Source of the DNA: Micromonospora sp. AMSO31t
Lineage (GTDB): Bacteria > Actinomycetota > Actinomycetes > Mycobacteriales > Micromonosporaceae
Length of the DNA: 64,000 nt
Assembly (NCBI RefSeq): GCF_008868175.1
Contig: NZ_WBKT01000008.1
Span: 1-64,000 of the forward strand
Direction: 5' to 3'
Positions 1 through 7,932 of the stretch are shown here, in pieces. The notes under the pieces were generated by a model. That model searched no databases. It was not told where the DNA came from and saw only the letters and a program-made list of their open reading frames with translations. The position numbers were made by a program, and so were the translations under genes. Within the stretch, counting starts at the first letter, position 1. Each line of letters opens with the position of its first letter.

Positions 1-19
1 GTCGCCGACGAGGAGAGAG

Positions 20-994
20 ATGAAGGTTCTGCTGTGGCACGTGCACGGCTCCTGGACGACGTCGTTCGTGCACGGGAGACACCGGTACCTGGTACCGGTC
101 ACGCCCGACCGCGGCCCGTACGGGCTGGGCCGGGCGCGGACCTACCCCTGGCCGGACAGCGCCGTCGAGGTGACCCCGGAGGAGCTGGGGCGGGCCGAGG
201 TCGACCTGGTGATCCTGCAACGGCCCGAGGAGCTGGAGCTGGCCGAACGGTGGCTGGGCCGCTGGCCCGGCCGGGACGTGCCGGCCGTCTACGTGGAGCA
301 CAACACCCCGAAGGGCGACGTGCCGAACACCCGCCACCCGATGGCCGACCGGGACGACCTGCTGCTCACCCACGTGACCCACTTCAACGAGCTGTTCTGG
401 GACACCGGCGGCACCCGCACGGCGGTCGTCGAGCACGGCATCGTGCCGCCGGCCGTCGAGTGGACCGGCGAGCTGGACCGCCTCGCCGTGGTCACCAACG
501 AGCCGGTCCGCCGCTGGCGGGTCACCGGCACCGACCTGATGCCGCGCTTCACCGCGGTCGCCCCGCTGGACGTCTTCGGCATGGGGGTGGCCGGGCTGCC
601 CGACCGGCTCGGGCTGCCGGCGGACCGACTGGCCATCCACGACGACCTGCCGCAGGACCGGATGCACGCCGAGGTGGCGAAGCGGCGGGCGTACCTGCAC
701 CTGTGCCGCTGGACGTCGCTCGGGCTGAGCCTCGTCGAGGCCATGACCATCGGCATGCCGGTGGTCGCGCTGGCCACCACCGAGGCCGTGGACGCCGTGC
801 CACCCGACGCGGGGGTGCTCTCCACCCGCGTCGACACGCTCGTCGAGGCGGCCCGCTGGCTGGCCGAGGACCGCGACGCCGCGTACCGGCTGGGGGCGCG
901 GGCACGCGAGGTGACGAAGGAACGCTTCGGGCTCGACCGGTTCCTCGCCGACTGGGACCGGATCATGGAGGAGGAGACATGCGCATCGCGATGA
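20..994 (+). CDS. GT4-like glycosyltransferase, first visible gene of a heptose/glycan operon
   Basis: This 324-residue cytoplasmic protein resembles GT-B fold glycosyltransferases. The C-terminal half holds the nucleotide-sugar part: a LSLVEAMTIGMPVVA stretch matches the second half of the GT4 E-x7-E motif, but the first glutamate position is not acidic (TSLGLSLVE). The N-terminal half has a YVEHNTPKGD segment typical of acceptor domains. No signal peptide or membrane segment is visible. The start is supported by a GAGGAGAGAG ribosome site just upstream. It overlaps the next gene by 16 bases, so the two are probably translated together. Substrate is unknown; context suggests a heptose-containing glycan. 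Only 19 bases precede it here, so the operon may begin upstream of the window. Confidence 0.8.
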   Translation: MKVLLWHVHGSWTTSFVHGRHRYLVPVTPDRGPYGLGRARTYPWPDSAVEVTPEELGRAEVDLVILQRPEELELAERWLGRWPGRDVPAVYVEHNTPKGDVPNTRHPMADRDDLLLTHVTHFNELFWDTGGTRTAVVEHGIVPPAVEWTGELDRLAVVTNEPVRRWRVTGTDLMPRFTAVAPLDVFGMGVAGLPDRLGLPADRLAIHDDLPQDRMHAEVAKRRAYLHLCRWTSLGLSLVEAMTIGMPVVALATTEAVDAVPPDAGVLSTRVDTLVEAARWLAEDRDAAYRLGARAREVTKERFGLDRFLADWDRIMEEETCASR

Positions 995-2196
995 TTTCGG
1001 AGCACGCCAGCCCCCTCGCCGCCCTGGGCGAGGAGGACGCCGGCGGTCAGAACACCCACGTGGCCGAACTCGCGGCCGCGCTCGTCGGCGAGGGGCACGA
1101 CGTCCGCGTCTACACCCGTCGGGACTCGGCCGCCCTGCCCGAGGTCGTGTCCACCCCGGACGGCTACCAGGTGTGCCACGTGCCGGCCGGCCCGGCGCAG
1201 CGCGTGCCGAAGGACGAGCTGCTGCCGTACATGGGCGAGTTCGGCAGCTGGCTCGCGGACTCGTGGCGGCGCGGCGGCTGGCTCCCGGACGTGGCGCACG
1301 CGCACTTCTGGATGAGCGGCCTGGCCACCGTGCACGCCGGCCGGCGGACCGGGGTGCCGACGGTGCTCACGTACCACGCGCTCGGCACGGTCAAGCGTCG
1401 GCACCAGGGCGCGCGGGACACCAGTCCACCAGGGCGGATCGGCTACGAGCGGGCACTCGGCCGGGCCGTGGACCGGGTCGTCGTGCAGTGCGAGGACGAG
1501 GTCGCCGAGCTGGTGCGGATGGGCGTGCCCCGCTCCCGGATGGCACTGGTCCCGTCCGGCGTCAACCAGGCCGTGTTCCGCCCGGACGGCCCGGTCGCCC
1601 CCCGCGACCCCGCCCGCCCCCGCATCCTCACCGTCGGCCGGATGGTGGAGCGGAAGGGTTTCCTGGACGTGGTGCGGGCGCTGCCCGCGGTGCCGGACGC
1701 CGAGTGCGTGGTGGTCGGCGGCCCGCCGGCCGACCTGCTCCCCGCCGACGCGTTCGCCCGGCGGCTGTCCGCGCTGGCCGAGTCGTGCGGTGTGGCCGAC
1801 CGGGTGAAGCTGGTCGGCGCGGTGCCGCGCGAGGAGATGCCGACCTGGTACCGCTCGGCGGACGTCCTGGTCGCGGCCCCCTGGTACGAGCCGTTCGGGC
1901 TCACCCCCCTGGAGGGGATGGCCTGCGGCGTGCCGGTGATCGGCACCAACGTGGGCGGCATCGCGGACAGCGTCGTGGACGGGCTCACCGGCGACCTCGT
2001 GCCGCCGCGCGACCCCCGCGCGCTCGGCACCGCGTTGCGCCGGCTCCTCACCGACCGGGTCCGCCGGTTCGCGTACGCCACGGCCGCGCTGGACCGGATC
2101 CGCAGCCGGTACTCCTGGAAGCGCTGCGCCGAACAGCTCGGCGCCGTCTACGCCGCGCTGACGACGGTGTCCCGGCCGGCGCCGGCGGTGGCCTGA
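979..2196 (+). CDS. GT4 family glycosyltransferase
   Basis: A 405-residue GT-B glycosyltransferase with clear family 4 features. The N-terminal domain has the glycine-rich EEDAGGQNTHVAELAAAL loop seen in sucrose-synthase and MshA-like enzymes. The C-terminal domain has TVGRMVERKG, the E-x7-E motif in YEPFGLTPLEGMACGVPVIG, and the GGIADSVVDGLTG segment that contacts the nucleotide sugar. ATG at 979 follows GGAGGAG and is preferred to longer reading frames because it lies inside the end of the previous gene and gives the canonical MRIAMISEHASP start. Its TGA shares one base with the next ATG (TGATG). Donor and acceptor cannot be read from sequence. Confidence 0.88.
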   Translation: MRIAMISEHASPLAALGEEDAGGQNTHVAELAAALVGEGHDVRVYTRRDSAALPEVVSTPDGYQVCHVPAGPAQRVPKDELLPYMGEFGSWLADSWRRGGWLPDVAHAHFWMSGLATVHAGRRTGVPTVLTYHALGTVKRRHQGARDTSPPGRIGYERALGRAVDRVVVQCEDEVAELVRMGVPRSRMALVPSGVNQAVFRPDGPVAPRDPARPRILTVGRMVERKGFLDVVRALPAVPDAECVVVGGPPADLLPADAFARRLSALAESCGVADRVKLVGAVPREEMPTWYRSADVLVAAPWYEPFGLTPLEGMACGVPVIGTNVGGIADSVVDGLTGDLVPPRDPRALGTALRRLLTDRVRRFAYATAALDRIRSRYSWKRCAEQLGAVYAALTTVSRPAPAVA

Positions 2197-2933
2197 TGAC
2201 CCGCCACGACACCCTCGACGCCCACCTCTCCGGGCTGGCCGCGGCGCTGCTGCCGTACCGGCGGGAGGCCGAGCGGCTGGCGGGCTGGGGCACCGAGCTG
2301 GCCTGGACACTGGCCCGGGGCGGACGGCTGCTGGTGGCCGGCAACGGCGGCAGCGCCGCCGAGGCCCAACACCTCACCGCCGAACTCGTCGGCAAACTCC
2401 GCGACGACCGCGAACCCCTGTCCGCCATCGCCCTGCACGCCGAAACCTCCGCCCTCACCGCCATCGGCAACGACTACGGCTACGACGAGATCTTCGCCCG
2501 CCAGGTCCGCGCCCACGGCCGACCCGACGACATCCTCCTGCTCCTGTCCACCAGCGGCACCAGCACCAACCTCCTCACCGCCGCCCGCGCCGCACACCAC
2601 ACCGGCCTCCGCTGCTGGGCCTTCACCGGCCCCACCCCCAACCCCCTCGCCGACGAGTGCCACGACGTGCTCGCCGTGCCGTCCCCGGACAGCCAGGTGG
2701 TGCAGGAGCTGCACCTGGTGTCCACCCACGTCCTCTGCGAGTACGTCGACCAGGCGCTGCCGCTGATCCGGCAGCTGCCGAGCGCGTCCGTCCCCGCGCC
2801 GCGGGCGGGCACCTTCGCCCGCTGGGCACCGCCACCCGTCGCCACCGGAGGCGGCCGGGACGGCGGGAACGGCCACAACGGACACTCCGCCCACGGGCAC
2901 GGCTTCGCCGGCACGGGGTCGGTGGGGTCGTGA
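2196..2933 (+). CDS. gmhA: Sedoheptulose-7-phosphate isomerase-like SIS protein (GmhA type)
   Basis: This 245-residue protein has a single SIS domain of the GmhA family, which converts sedoheptulose 7-phosphate to D-glycero-D-manno-heptose 7-phosphate, the first step to ADP-heptose. Diagnostic motifs are GNGGSAAEAQHLTAELVGKL (about residues 47-66), the phosphate-binding STSGTSTNLL and the C-terminal helix HLVSTHVLCEYVDQAL. GmhA proteins are usually about 190-200 residues; here a low-complexity Gly/His/Pro tail of roughly 45 residues is added. ATG shares a base with the preceding stop, and GTGA joins it to hldE. Bases about 2341-2660 use C-ending and A-ending synonymous codons more than the flanks. 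Assignment is strengthened by adjacency to hldE. Confidence 0.88.
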   Translation: MTRHDTLDAHLSGLAAALLPYRREAERLAGWGTELAWTLARGGRLLVAGNGGSAAEAQHLTAELVGKLRDDREPLSAIALHAETSALTAIGNDYGYDEIFARQVRAHGRPDDILLLLSTSGTSTNLLTAARAAHHTGLRCWAFTGPTPNPLADECHDVLAVPSPDSQVVQELHLVSTHVLCEYVDQALPLIRQLPSASVPAPRAGTFARWAPPPVATGGGRDGGNGHNGHSAHGHGFAGTGSVGS

Positions 2934-4336
2934 CCCGCCCGCTGGTCGTGGTCGGTGACGCGCTGTTGGACCGGGACGTCACCGGCGTGGTCGGCCGGGT
3001 CGCCCCGGACGCGCCGGTGCCGGTGCTCGACGAACGGTTCGCCGCGGAGCGACCGGGCGGGGCGGGGCTGGCCGCGCTGCTCGCCGCCGCGCAGGAGACC
3101 GAGGTCGCGCTGGTGACCGGGCTGGCCGACGACGCCGGCGGAGCCCGGCTGGCGCACCTGGTGACCGAGGCGGGCGTCGAGCTCTACCCGATCCGGCTGC
3201 CCGGCGCCACCGCCGAGAAGATCCGGCTCCGGGCCGGCGGGCAGACCCTCCTGCGGTTGGACCGGGGAGGTGACCCCCAGCCGCCGGGCGAGCCGCCGGA
3301 GGCGGTGCTGGAGCTGCTGTCCCGGGCCCGGGCCATCCTGGTGAGTGACTACGGTCGCGGGCTGGTCCGGCAGCCGGCGCTGCGCGCCGCGCTGGCGGCC
3401 GCCGCCGCCCCGGTGGTCTGGGACCCGCACCCGCGCGGCCCCGCCGCGGTGCCCGGGGCCCGGCTGGCCACCCCGAACCTGGCCGAGCTGCGGCAGCTCA
3501 CCGGCGACGCCGGGGCGGGTTCGGTGCTCTCCACGGCCACCCGGGCCGGGCAGGAGCTGCGCCGCCGGTGGCGGGTCGGCGCGGTCGCGGTGACCGCGGG
3601 GCCGGACGGGGCGGTGCTCTGCCACTCCGGCACCGCGCCGCTCGTCGTGCCTCCGCCGTCCACGGTGGCGCACGTCGAGGACACCTGCGGCGCCGGGGAC
3701 CGGTTCGCCGCCACCGCCGCGCTGGCGCTGGCCGACGGCGCGTCGGTCGCCGAGGCGGTGCAGGCGGCGGTCGGGGCCGCGTCCGCGTACGTGGCGGCCG
3801 GCGGGGCGGCCGGCCTGCACCGGGCGCCGGAGCAGCCCCGGGCCACCGGCGGCACCGCCGAGGAACTCGTCGCGACGGTACGCGCCGAGGGCGGCACGGT
3901 GGTCGCCACCGGCGGCTGCTTCGACATCCTGCACGCCGGTCACCTGGCCACCCTCCAGGCGGCCCGCCGCCTCGGCGACTGCCTCGTGGTCTGCCTCAAT
4001 TCCGACCGGAGCGTGCGGGGGCTCAAGGGGCCCGAGCGCCCGGTCAACCCGGAACCCGACCGGGCCCGGCTGCTGGCCGCCCTGGACTGTGTCGACGCGG
4101 TGGTGGTCTTCGACGAGCCCACCCCGCACCAGGTGCTCGCCCGGCTGCGCCCGGACGTGTGGGTCAAGGGCGGCGACTACGCCGGTGACGGCGCGCCCGA
4201 GCTGCCCGAGGCGGAGCTGGTACGCCGCTGGGGCGGGCGGGTCGTCACCGTGCCCTTCCTGACCGGGCGGTCCACCACCGGCACCATCTCGGCCGCGCGC
4301 CAGCGCGGTCTCCACCTCGTCAAAGGAGTGGTATGA
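2930..4336 (+). CDS. hldE: Bifunctional heptose-7-phosphate kinase / heptose-1-phosphate adenylyltransferase
   Basis: A 468-residue fusion of a PfkB-type kinase and a cytidylyltransferase-fold adenylyltransferase, the HldE (RfaE) arrangement. Kinase evidence: ERPGGAG near residues 36-42, LLRLDRGG, TPNLAEL and the anion-hole/base motif DTCGAGDRFAA. Adenylyltransferase evidence: GCFDILHAGHLATLQAARRL, WVKGGDYAGD and GRSTTGTI. Together these make heptose 1,7-bisphosphate and later ADP-heptose; the phosphatase between the two steps (GmhB) is not in this window. The Asn of the usual GGAAN motif is absent (GGAGL). GTG at 2930 overlaps the gmhA stop by four bases, and its own TGA overlaps the SDR ATG (ATGA), indicating translational coupling. 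Confidence 0.92.
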   Translation: MTRPLVVVGDALLDRDVTGVVGRVAPDAPVPVLDERFAAERPGGAGLAALLAAAQETEVALVTGLADDAGGARLAHLVTEAGVELYPIRLPGATAEKIRLRAGGQTLLRLDRGGDPQPPGEPPEAVLELLSRARAILVSDYGRGLVRQPALRAALAAAAAPVVWDPHPRGPAAVPGARLATPNLAELRQLTGDAGAGSVLSTATRAGQELRRRWRVGAVAVTAGPDGAVLCHSGTAPLVVPPPSTVAHVEDTCGAGDRFAATAALALADGASVAEAVQAAVGAASAYVAAGGAAGLHRAPEQPRATGGTAEELVATVRAEGGTVVATGGCFDILHAGHLATLQAARRLGDCLVVCLNSDRSVRGLKGPERPVNPEPDRARLLAALDCVDAVVVFDEPTPHQVLARLRPDVWVKGGDYAGDGAPELPEAELVRRWGGRVVTVPFLTGRSTTGTISAARQRGLHLVKGVV

Positions 4337-5028
4337 GCAGGGACCTGAATGGACGGGCCGTCCTCGTGACCGGCGGGTCGAGCGGCCTCGGCGCGGCGGT
4401 GGTGGCGGCCGTGGCCAAGGCCGGCGGCCGGCCGTACGTGCTGGACCGGCAGGCGCCGGCCGACGGGGTGCCCTGGGTCGAGTGCGACCTGGCCGACACC
4501 CGGGCCGCCGAGGCGGCCACCCGGCGGATCGCCGAGCAGGCCGGGGACCTCGACGGCGTGGTGACCGCCGCCGGCATGGACGTGCCGGGCCGGCTGGCCG
4601 ACGTCGACGGCGCGACCTGGGACCGGATCGTGACGATCAACCTGCTCGGCACCGCCGCGGTGATCCGGGCCGCGCTGCCGCACCTGGAGCGGGCGCACGG
4701 CACGGTGGTGACCGTGGCGTCCACGCTGGGCGTCAAGGCGGTCAGCGACGCGACCGCGTACTGCGCGGCGAAGTTCGGGGTGGTCGGCTTCACCCGGGCG
4801 CTCGCCGCCGAGCTGGCCGGCACGGTGGGCGTCACGCTGCTGATCCCGGGTGGGATGCGGACGGCGTTCTTCGACGAGCGGGACGAGCGGTACAAGCCCG
4901 GGCCGGACGCGATCCTCAACGACCCGGCCGACACCGCCGAGGCGGTCCTGTTCGCGCTGGCCCAGCCGCCCGGCTGCGCCGTACGCGAGCTGGTGGTCTG
5001 CGCCGAGCAGGAGTCGTCGTACCCGTGA
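4333..5028 (+). CDS. Short-chain dehydrogenase/reductase in the heptose operon
   Basis: A 231-residue classical SDR. The NAD(P)-binding motif TGGSSGLG is at residues 13-20, the catalytic Ser lies in TVASTLG and the YCAAK motif supplies the Tyr and Lys. The length is typical of short SDRs and too short for the extended SDR epimerase HldD, so it is not the usual ADP-heptose 6-epimerase. It may oxidise or reduce a sugar intermediate of the operon, but substrate is inferred only from position. ATGA overlap with hldE upstream and GTGA overlap with the heptosyltransferase downstream place it inside one co-translated unit. Confidence 0.85.
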   Translation: MSRDLNGRAVLVTGGSSGLGAAVVAAVAKAGGRPYVLDRQAPADGVPWVECDLADTRAAEAATRRIAEQAGDLDGVVTAAGMDVPGRLADVDGATWDRIVTINLLGTAAVIRAALPHLERAHGTVVTVASTLGVKAVSDATAYCAAKFGVVGFTRALAAELAGTVGVTLLIPGGMRTAFFDERDERYKPGPDAILNDPADTAEAVLFALAQPPGCAVRELVVCAEQESSYP

Positions 5029-6017
5029 TCCTCGTGCTCCGGGCGCTCGGCGTCGGCGACCTCGCGACCGGGGTGCCGGCGCTTCGCGCGTTGCGTGCGG
5101 CGTACCCCGGCACCGAGCTGGCGCTGGTCGCGCCCCGCTGGCTGACCCCGCTGGTCGAGCTGGTCGGTGGCGTGGACCGGCAGGTCGTGGCGGACGGGCT
5201 GGGCCACCTCGGGTGGTCCGGCCCGCCGCCGGCCGTGGCGGTGAACCTGCACGGGCGGGGGCCGCAGTCGCACCGGATGCTGGCCGGGGTCCGGCCGCGG
5301 CGGCTGCTGGCCTTCGCCAACGCCGAGGCGGGGTGGCACGACGGTCCGCCGTGGCGGGCCGAGGAGCACGAGGTGGACCGGTGGTGCCGGCTGCTGGGCT
5401 GGTACGGCATCCCCGCCGACCGCACGGACCTGGCGCTGTGCCGCCCCGGGCCGGGCGGGCTGCCGACCGGCGTGACGATCGTGCACCCGGGGGCCAAGGC
5501 GAGGCAGCGGCGCTGGCCGCCGGAACGCTTCGCGGCGGTGGCCCGGGAGCTGGCCGGACGGGGCCACCGGGTGGTGGTCACCGGCGGTCCCGGCGAGCGG
5601 GACCTCGCCGCCGGCGTGGCCCGCCGGGCCGGGTTGCCGGCCGACGCGGTGCTGGCCGGCGCAACGGATGTCGGTGAGCTGGCCGCCCTGGTCGCCCACG
5701 CCCGCCTGGTGCTGTGCGGGGACACCGGGGTCGGTCACCTGGCCACCGCCTACGCCACCCCGTCGGTGCTGCTGTTCGGTCCGGTGCCGCCGGCGGAGTG
5801 GGGGCCGCCGCCGGACCGGCCGTGGCACGAGGCGCTCTGGGCCGGGCCGTGCCCGGCCGGTGACGGCCGGGCCGTGCACCCGGCGCTGGCCGGGCTGGAC
5901 GTGCCGGCGGTGCTGGCCGCCGTGGACCGGGTGACCGCGGCCGCCCGGTCGGGGCCGGTGGCCGGGCGGCGGATACCGGCGCAGGCGGCCCGCCGACCCC
6001 TTGCTACCCGCCGGTAG
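5025..6017 (+). CDS. GT9 (ADP-heptose:LPS heptosyltransferase-like) glycosyltransferase
   Basis: This 330-residue protein matches the GT9 heptosyltransferase family, which transfers heptose from ADP-heptose. N-terminal VILVLRALGVGDLATGVPA is the family's typical first strand and loop. The donor domain has IVHPGAKARQRRWPPERF, VVVTGGPGERDLA and CGDTGVGHLATAYATPSVLL, corresponding to the conserved D-x-G-x-x-H-L-A motif. A Gram-positive has no LPS, so the acceptor must be another cell-surface or secreted glycan (inference). GTG start overlaps the SDR stop by four bases. It is the last gene of the visible operon; 22 bases follow before the next gene, which has its own promoter-like hexamer. Confidence 0.87.
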   Translation: MILVLRALGVGDLATGVPALRALRAAYPGTELALVAPRWLTPLVELVGGVDRQVVADGLGHLGWSGPPPAVAVNLHGRGPQSHRMLAGVRPRRLLAFANAEAGWHDGPPWRAEEHEVDRWCRLLGWYGIPADRTDLALCRPGPGGLPTGVTIVHPGAKARQRRWPPERFAAVARELAGRGHRVVVTGGPGERDLAAGVARRAGLPADAVLAGATDVGELAALVAHARLVLCGDTGVGHLATAYATPSVLLFGPVPPAEWGPPPDRPWHEALWAGPCPAGDGRAVHPALAGLDVPAVLAAVDRVTAAARSGPVAGRRIPAQAARRPLATRR

Positions 6018-6027
6018 CCTCCGGCCG

Positions 6028-6033
6028 TAGGCT
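6028..6033 (+). promoter_or_regulatory. -10 hexamer TAGGCT, leaderless start for 6040
   Basis: TAGGCT ends six bases before the GTG at 6040, with no ribosome site between. This is the arrangement expected for a leaderless mRNA. No convincing -35 is visible. Confidence 0.5.
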
Positions 6034-6039
6034 GAGCCG

Positions 6040-6894
6040 GTGAGCGGGGAGTACACGCAGGAGTTCGTGGACGTCGACGGGGCGCGGATCGGCGTCCAGG
6101 TCTACCCGGAGCCGGACGGGCCGCCCGGCGCGCCCGTCGTGGTGATCTGGCCCGCCATGGGTGTCCGCGCCCGCTACTACCGGCCGTTCGCCGCCGCGCT
6201 GCGCGACGCCGGCCTGGCCGTCGTCGTGGCCGACCTGCGCGGCACCGGCGAGAGCACCCCGGCCCCCGCCCGAACCTGCCGGTACGGCTATGCCGAGCTG
6301 GCCACCGACGTCGGCGCGGTGCTCGACGCGCTCAAGCCCCGGCTGGACGGCCGGACCCGGCTGCTGCTCGGGCACTCGCTCGGCGGGCAGGTCGCGGTGC
6401 TGCACCAGGCGCTGCACGACGCCGACCGGGTGGACGGGCTGGCCCTGGTGGCGGTGGGCGTCCCGTGGTGGCGCGGGTACCCGGGGCTGCGCGGCTGGGG
6501 TGTGCTCCCGTACACCCAGGGCATCGCGGCGGTCGCCCGGCTGCTCGGCGTCTGGCCCGGCTGGGGGTTCGGCGGCCGGCAGGCGCGCGGGGTGATCCGG
6601 GACTGGGCGTACACCGCGCGGACCGGGCGCTTCCCGGTGCTGGACGGGGTCGACGCCGAGGCGGCCGTCCGGCGGGTCCGCACCCCGGTGCTCGCGGTCA
6701 GCGTCGACGACGACCAGTACACGCCGCACGAGACGATGGACCACCTCTGCGGCAAGCTCACCGCCGCCCCGGTGACGCGGCACCGCTACACCGTCGCCGA
6801 GGCGGGCGCCCCGCTGGACCACTTCACCTGGGTGCGCGCCGCCGCCCCGCTGGCCGCCCGGATCGCCGCGTTCGCCACCGCGCTGCCCCGCTGA
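6040..6894 (+). CDS. Alpha/beta hydrolase
   Basis: A 284-residue alpha/beta hydrolase. The nucleophile elbow is GHSLGGQ, the oxyanion region is in VVIWPAMGVRARYY, and an Asp/His pair late in the protein (SVDDDQYTPHE and APLDHFTW) could complete the triad. VVVADLRGTGEST is the usual strand-loop before the cap. There is no signal peptide. Related proteins act on esters, amides or acyl thioesters; the substrate here cannot be told. GTG at 6040 is chosen because a TAGGCT hexamer sits six bases upstream, suggesting a leaderless transcript independent of the heptose operon. Confidence 0.8.
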   Translation: MSGEYTQEFVDVDGARIGVQVYPEPDGPPGAPVVVIWPAMGVRARYYRPFAAALRDAGLAVVVADLRGTGESTPAPARTCRYGYAELATDVGAVLDALKPRLDGRTRLLLGHSLGGQVAVLHQALHDADRVDGLALVAVGVPWWRGYPGLRGWGVLPYTQGIAAVARLLGVWPGWGFGGRQARGVIRDWAYTARTGRFPVLDGVDAEAAVRRVRTPVLAVSVDDDQYTPHETMDHLCGKLTAAPVTRHRYTVAEAGAPLDHFTWVRAAAPLAARIAAFATALPR

Positions 6895-6926
6895 CCCGGC
6901 CGGGCCGCCGTGCCCGGAAAACGGGT

Positions 6927-6951
6927 GCGTAGCCGCGCGAAAGGTGGGTAA
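6927..6951 (+). promoter_or_regulatory. SigB-like promoter candidate GCGT-N15-GGGTAA
   Basis: GCGT and GGGTAA are separated by 15 bases, 34 bases before the ATG at 6986. Actinomycete SigB-family promoters have GNNT, a 14-16 base gap and GGGTA. The -35 is a weak match. Confidence 0.35.
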
Positions 6952-6985
6952 GCCGCACCGCCCGAACACGGCGGAGGGGGATCAG

Positions 6986-7615
6986 ATGTCCGAACGGCAC
7001 ACCGCGTTGCGCTCGATGCACGACCTGGGTCTGGCGGCCTGGTTCGGCGGCTCACTGATGGGGGCGCTCGGCGTCAACGGCGCGGCGGCGAAGATCGACG
7101 ATTCAACCCAACGGCTGCCGGTCGCCTCGGCCGGCTGGGCGCGCTGGACCCCGGTCAACGCGGCCGCGATCGGCGCGCACCTGGCTGGCGCGGTCGGCGA
7201 GCTGGTGACCGAGAGCCCACGGGTGGCCAGCCAGTCCGGAGTGGCCAAGATGAGCACCGTGAAGACCGCGCTGACCGTGGGCGCGCTGGCGGTGACCGGT
7301 TACAGCCGGCTGCTCGGCATGCGGCTGCAGAAGGCGGGCGGGCCGCCCGTCGAGGGGGCCACCGAGCCGAACTACCAGACGCCCGCGAACGTCGCCTCCT
7401 CCCAGCGGCAGATGAAGCTGCTCCAGTGGGCCATCCCTGCGATGACCGGCGCGCTGGTGGTGGTCTCGGCGTACATGGGTGAGCAGCAGAAGCCCGGACA
7501 GGTGTTCCGGGGCCTGCTCAATCGGGCCGGCGGACTGGCGAGCGCCCCGATGGCGATCGGCAAGATGGCCGGGATGGGCGCGACCAAGCGACCGATGGCC
7601 ATGGCCGGCAGGTGA
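6986..7615 (+). CDS. Conserved actinobacterial membrane protein, function unknown
   Basis: A 209-residue protein I do not recognise by function. It has hydrophobic segments around residues 13-25 (LGLAAWFGGSLMGAL), 90-105 (TALTVGALAVTGYSRLLG) and 145-162 (WAIPAMTGALVVVSAYMG), so it is probably a small integral membrane protein with a Gly/Met-rich C-terminal tail. ATG 6986 is preferred over 6944 because GGAGGGGG precedes it by a normal distance and MSERHTALRSMHDLG starts the conserved-looking part. A weak SigB-like promoter lies upstream, and a perfect hairpin follows the stop. No operon partner is evident. Confidence 0.75.
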   Translation: MSERHTALRSMHDLGLAAWFGGSLMGALGVNGAAAKIDDSTQRLPVASAGWARWTPVNAAAIGAHLAGAVGELVTESPRVASQSGVAKMSTVKTALTVGALAVTGYSRLLGMRLQKAGGPPVEGATEPNYQTPANVASSQRQMKLLQWAIPAMTGALVVVSAYMGEQQKPGQVFRGLLNRAGGLASAPMAIGKMAGMGATKRPMAMAGR

Positions 7616-7628
7616 TCCGCGGATGACC

Positions 7629-7656
7629 GACGCCCGGGGCGGTCGCCCCGGGCGTC
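7629..7656. terminator. Perfect GC hairpin between convergent genes
   Basis: Arms 7629-7641 (GACGCCCGGGGCG) and 7644-7656 are exact reverse complements around a 2-base centre, so the real loop will be four to six bases. It sits between the stops of 6986-7615 and 7667-7873 and has no T-tract, typical for a bidirectional terminator in this kind of genome. Confidence 0.75.
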
Positions 7657-7666
7657 GACCATCCGG

Positions 7667-7873
7667 TCAGGAACCGGTGCCGTCCTCTTCCCCCGGCCGG
7701 CCCAGCGCCGACGGCTCGTTCTCCGGCACGGGCGGCTCGGCCACCGGGTGCCCGGTGTCGTCCACCAGGCCGGGGGCCATGCTGCCGCCGTGCGCCTCCT
7801 CGGCCTCCCGGGTCGCCCGGGGATCCCGGCCGTCCCGGGCCAGGCCGCCGGGCTCGTCCCGTCGCTCGTCCAC
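7667..7873 (-). CDS. Small acidic protein of 68 residues, function unknown
   Basis: A short, hydrophilic, Glu/Asp/Pro/Gly-rich protein of 68 residues without membrane segment or cysteine; probably disordered. It is supported as a gene by a GTG start with an AGGGGG ribosome site, by an excellent stress-type promoter (GTTT-N15-GGGTAC at 7907-7931), and by a terminator hairpin just after the stop. The neighbouring DUF72 gene lies upstream on the same strand with 59 bases between. I know no function; small acidic stress-induced proteins under SigB-like control are common in actinomycetes, so a stress role is inferred only from the promoter. Confidence 0.6.
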   Translation of the reverse strand: MDERRDEPGGLARDGRDPRATREAEEAHGGSMAPGLVDDTGHPVAEPPVPENEPSALGRPGEEDGTGS

Positions 7874-7906
7874 GCGTCCCCCTCGCTGTCGGTCCTCGCA
7901 GCGCCG

Positions 7907-7931
7907 GTACCCGGGGCGTGCCGGCGGAAAC
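7907..7931 (-). promoter_or_regulatory. SigB-family promoter candidate GTTT-N15-GGGTAC
   Basis: Read on the minus strand, GTTT (7931-7928) and GGGTAC (7912-7907) are separated by exactly 15 bases. This fits the stress sigma consensus (GNNT, 14-16 bases, GGGTA) fully and lies 33 bases before the GTG at 7873. Confidence 0.6.
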
Positions 7932-7932
7932 C

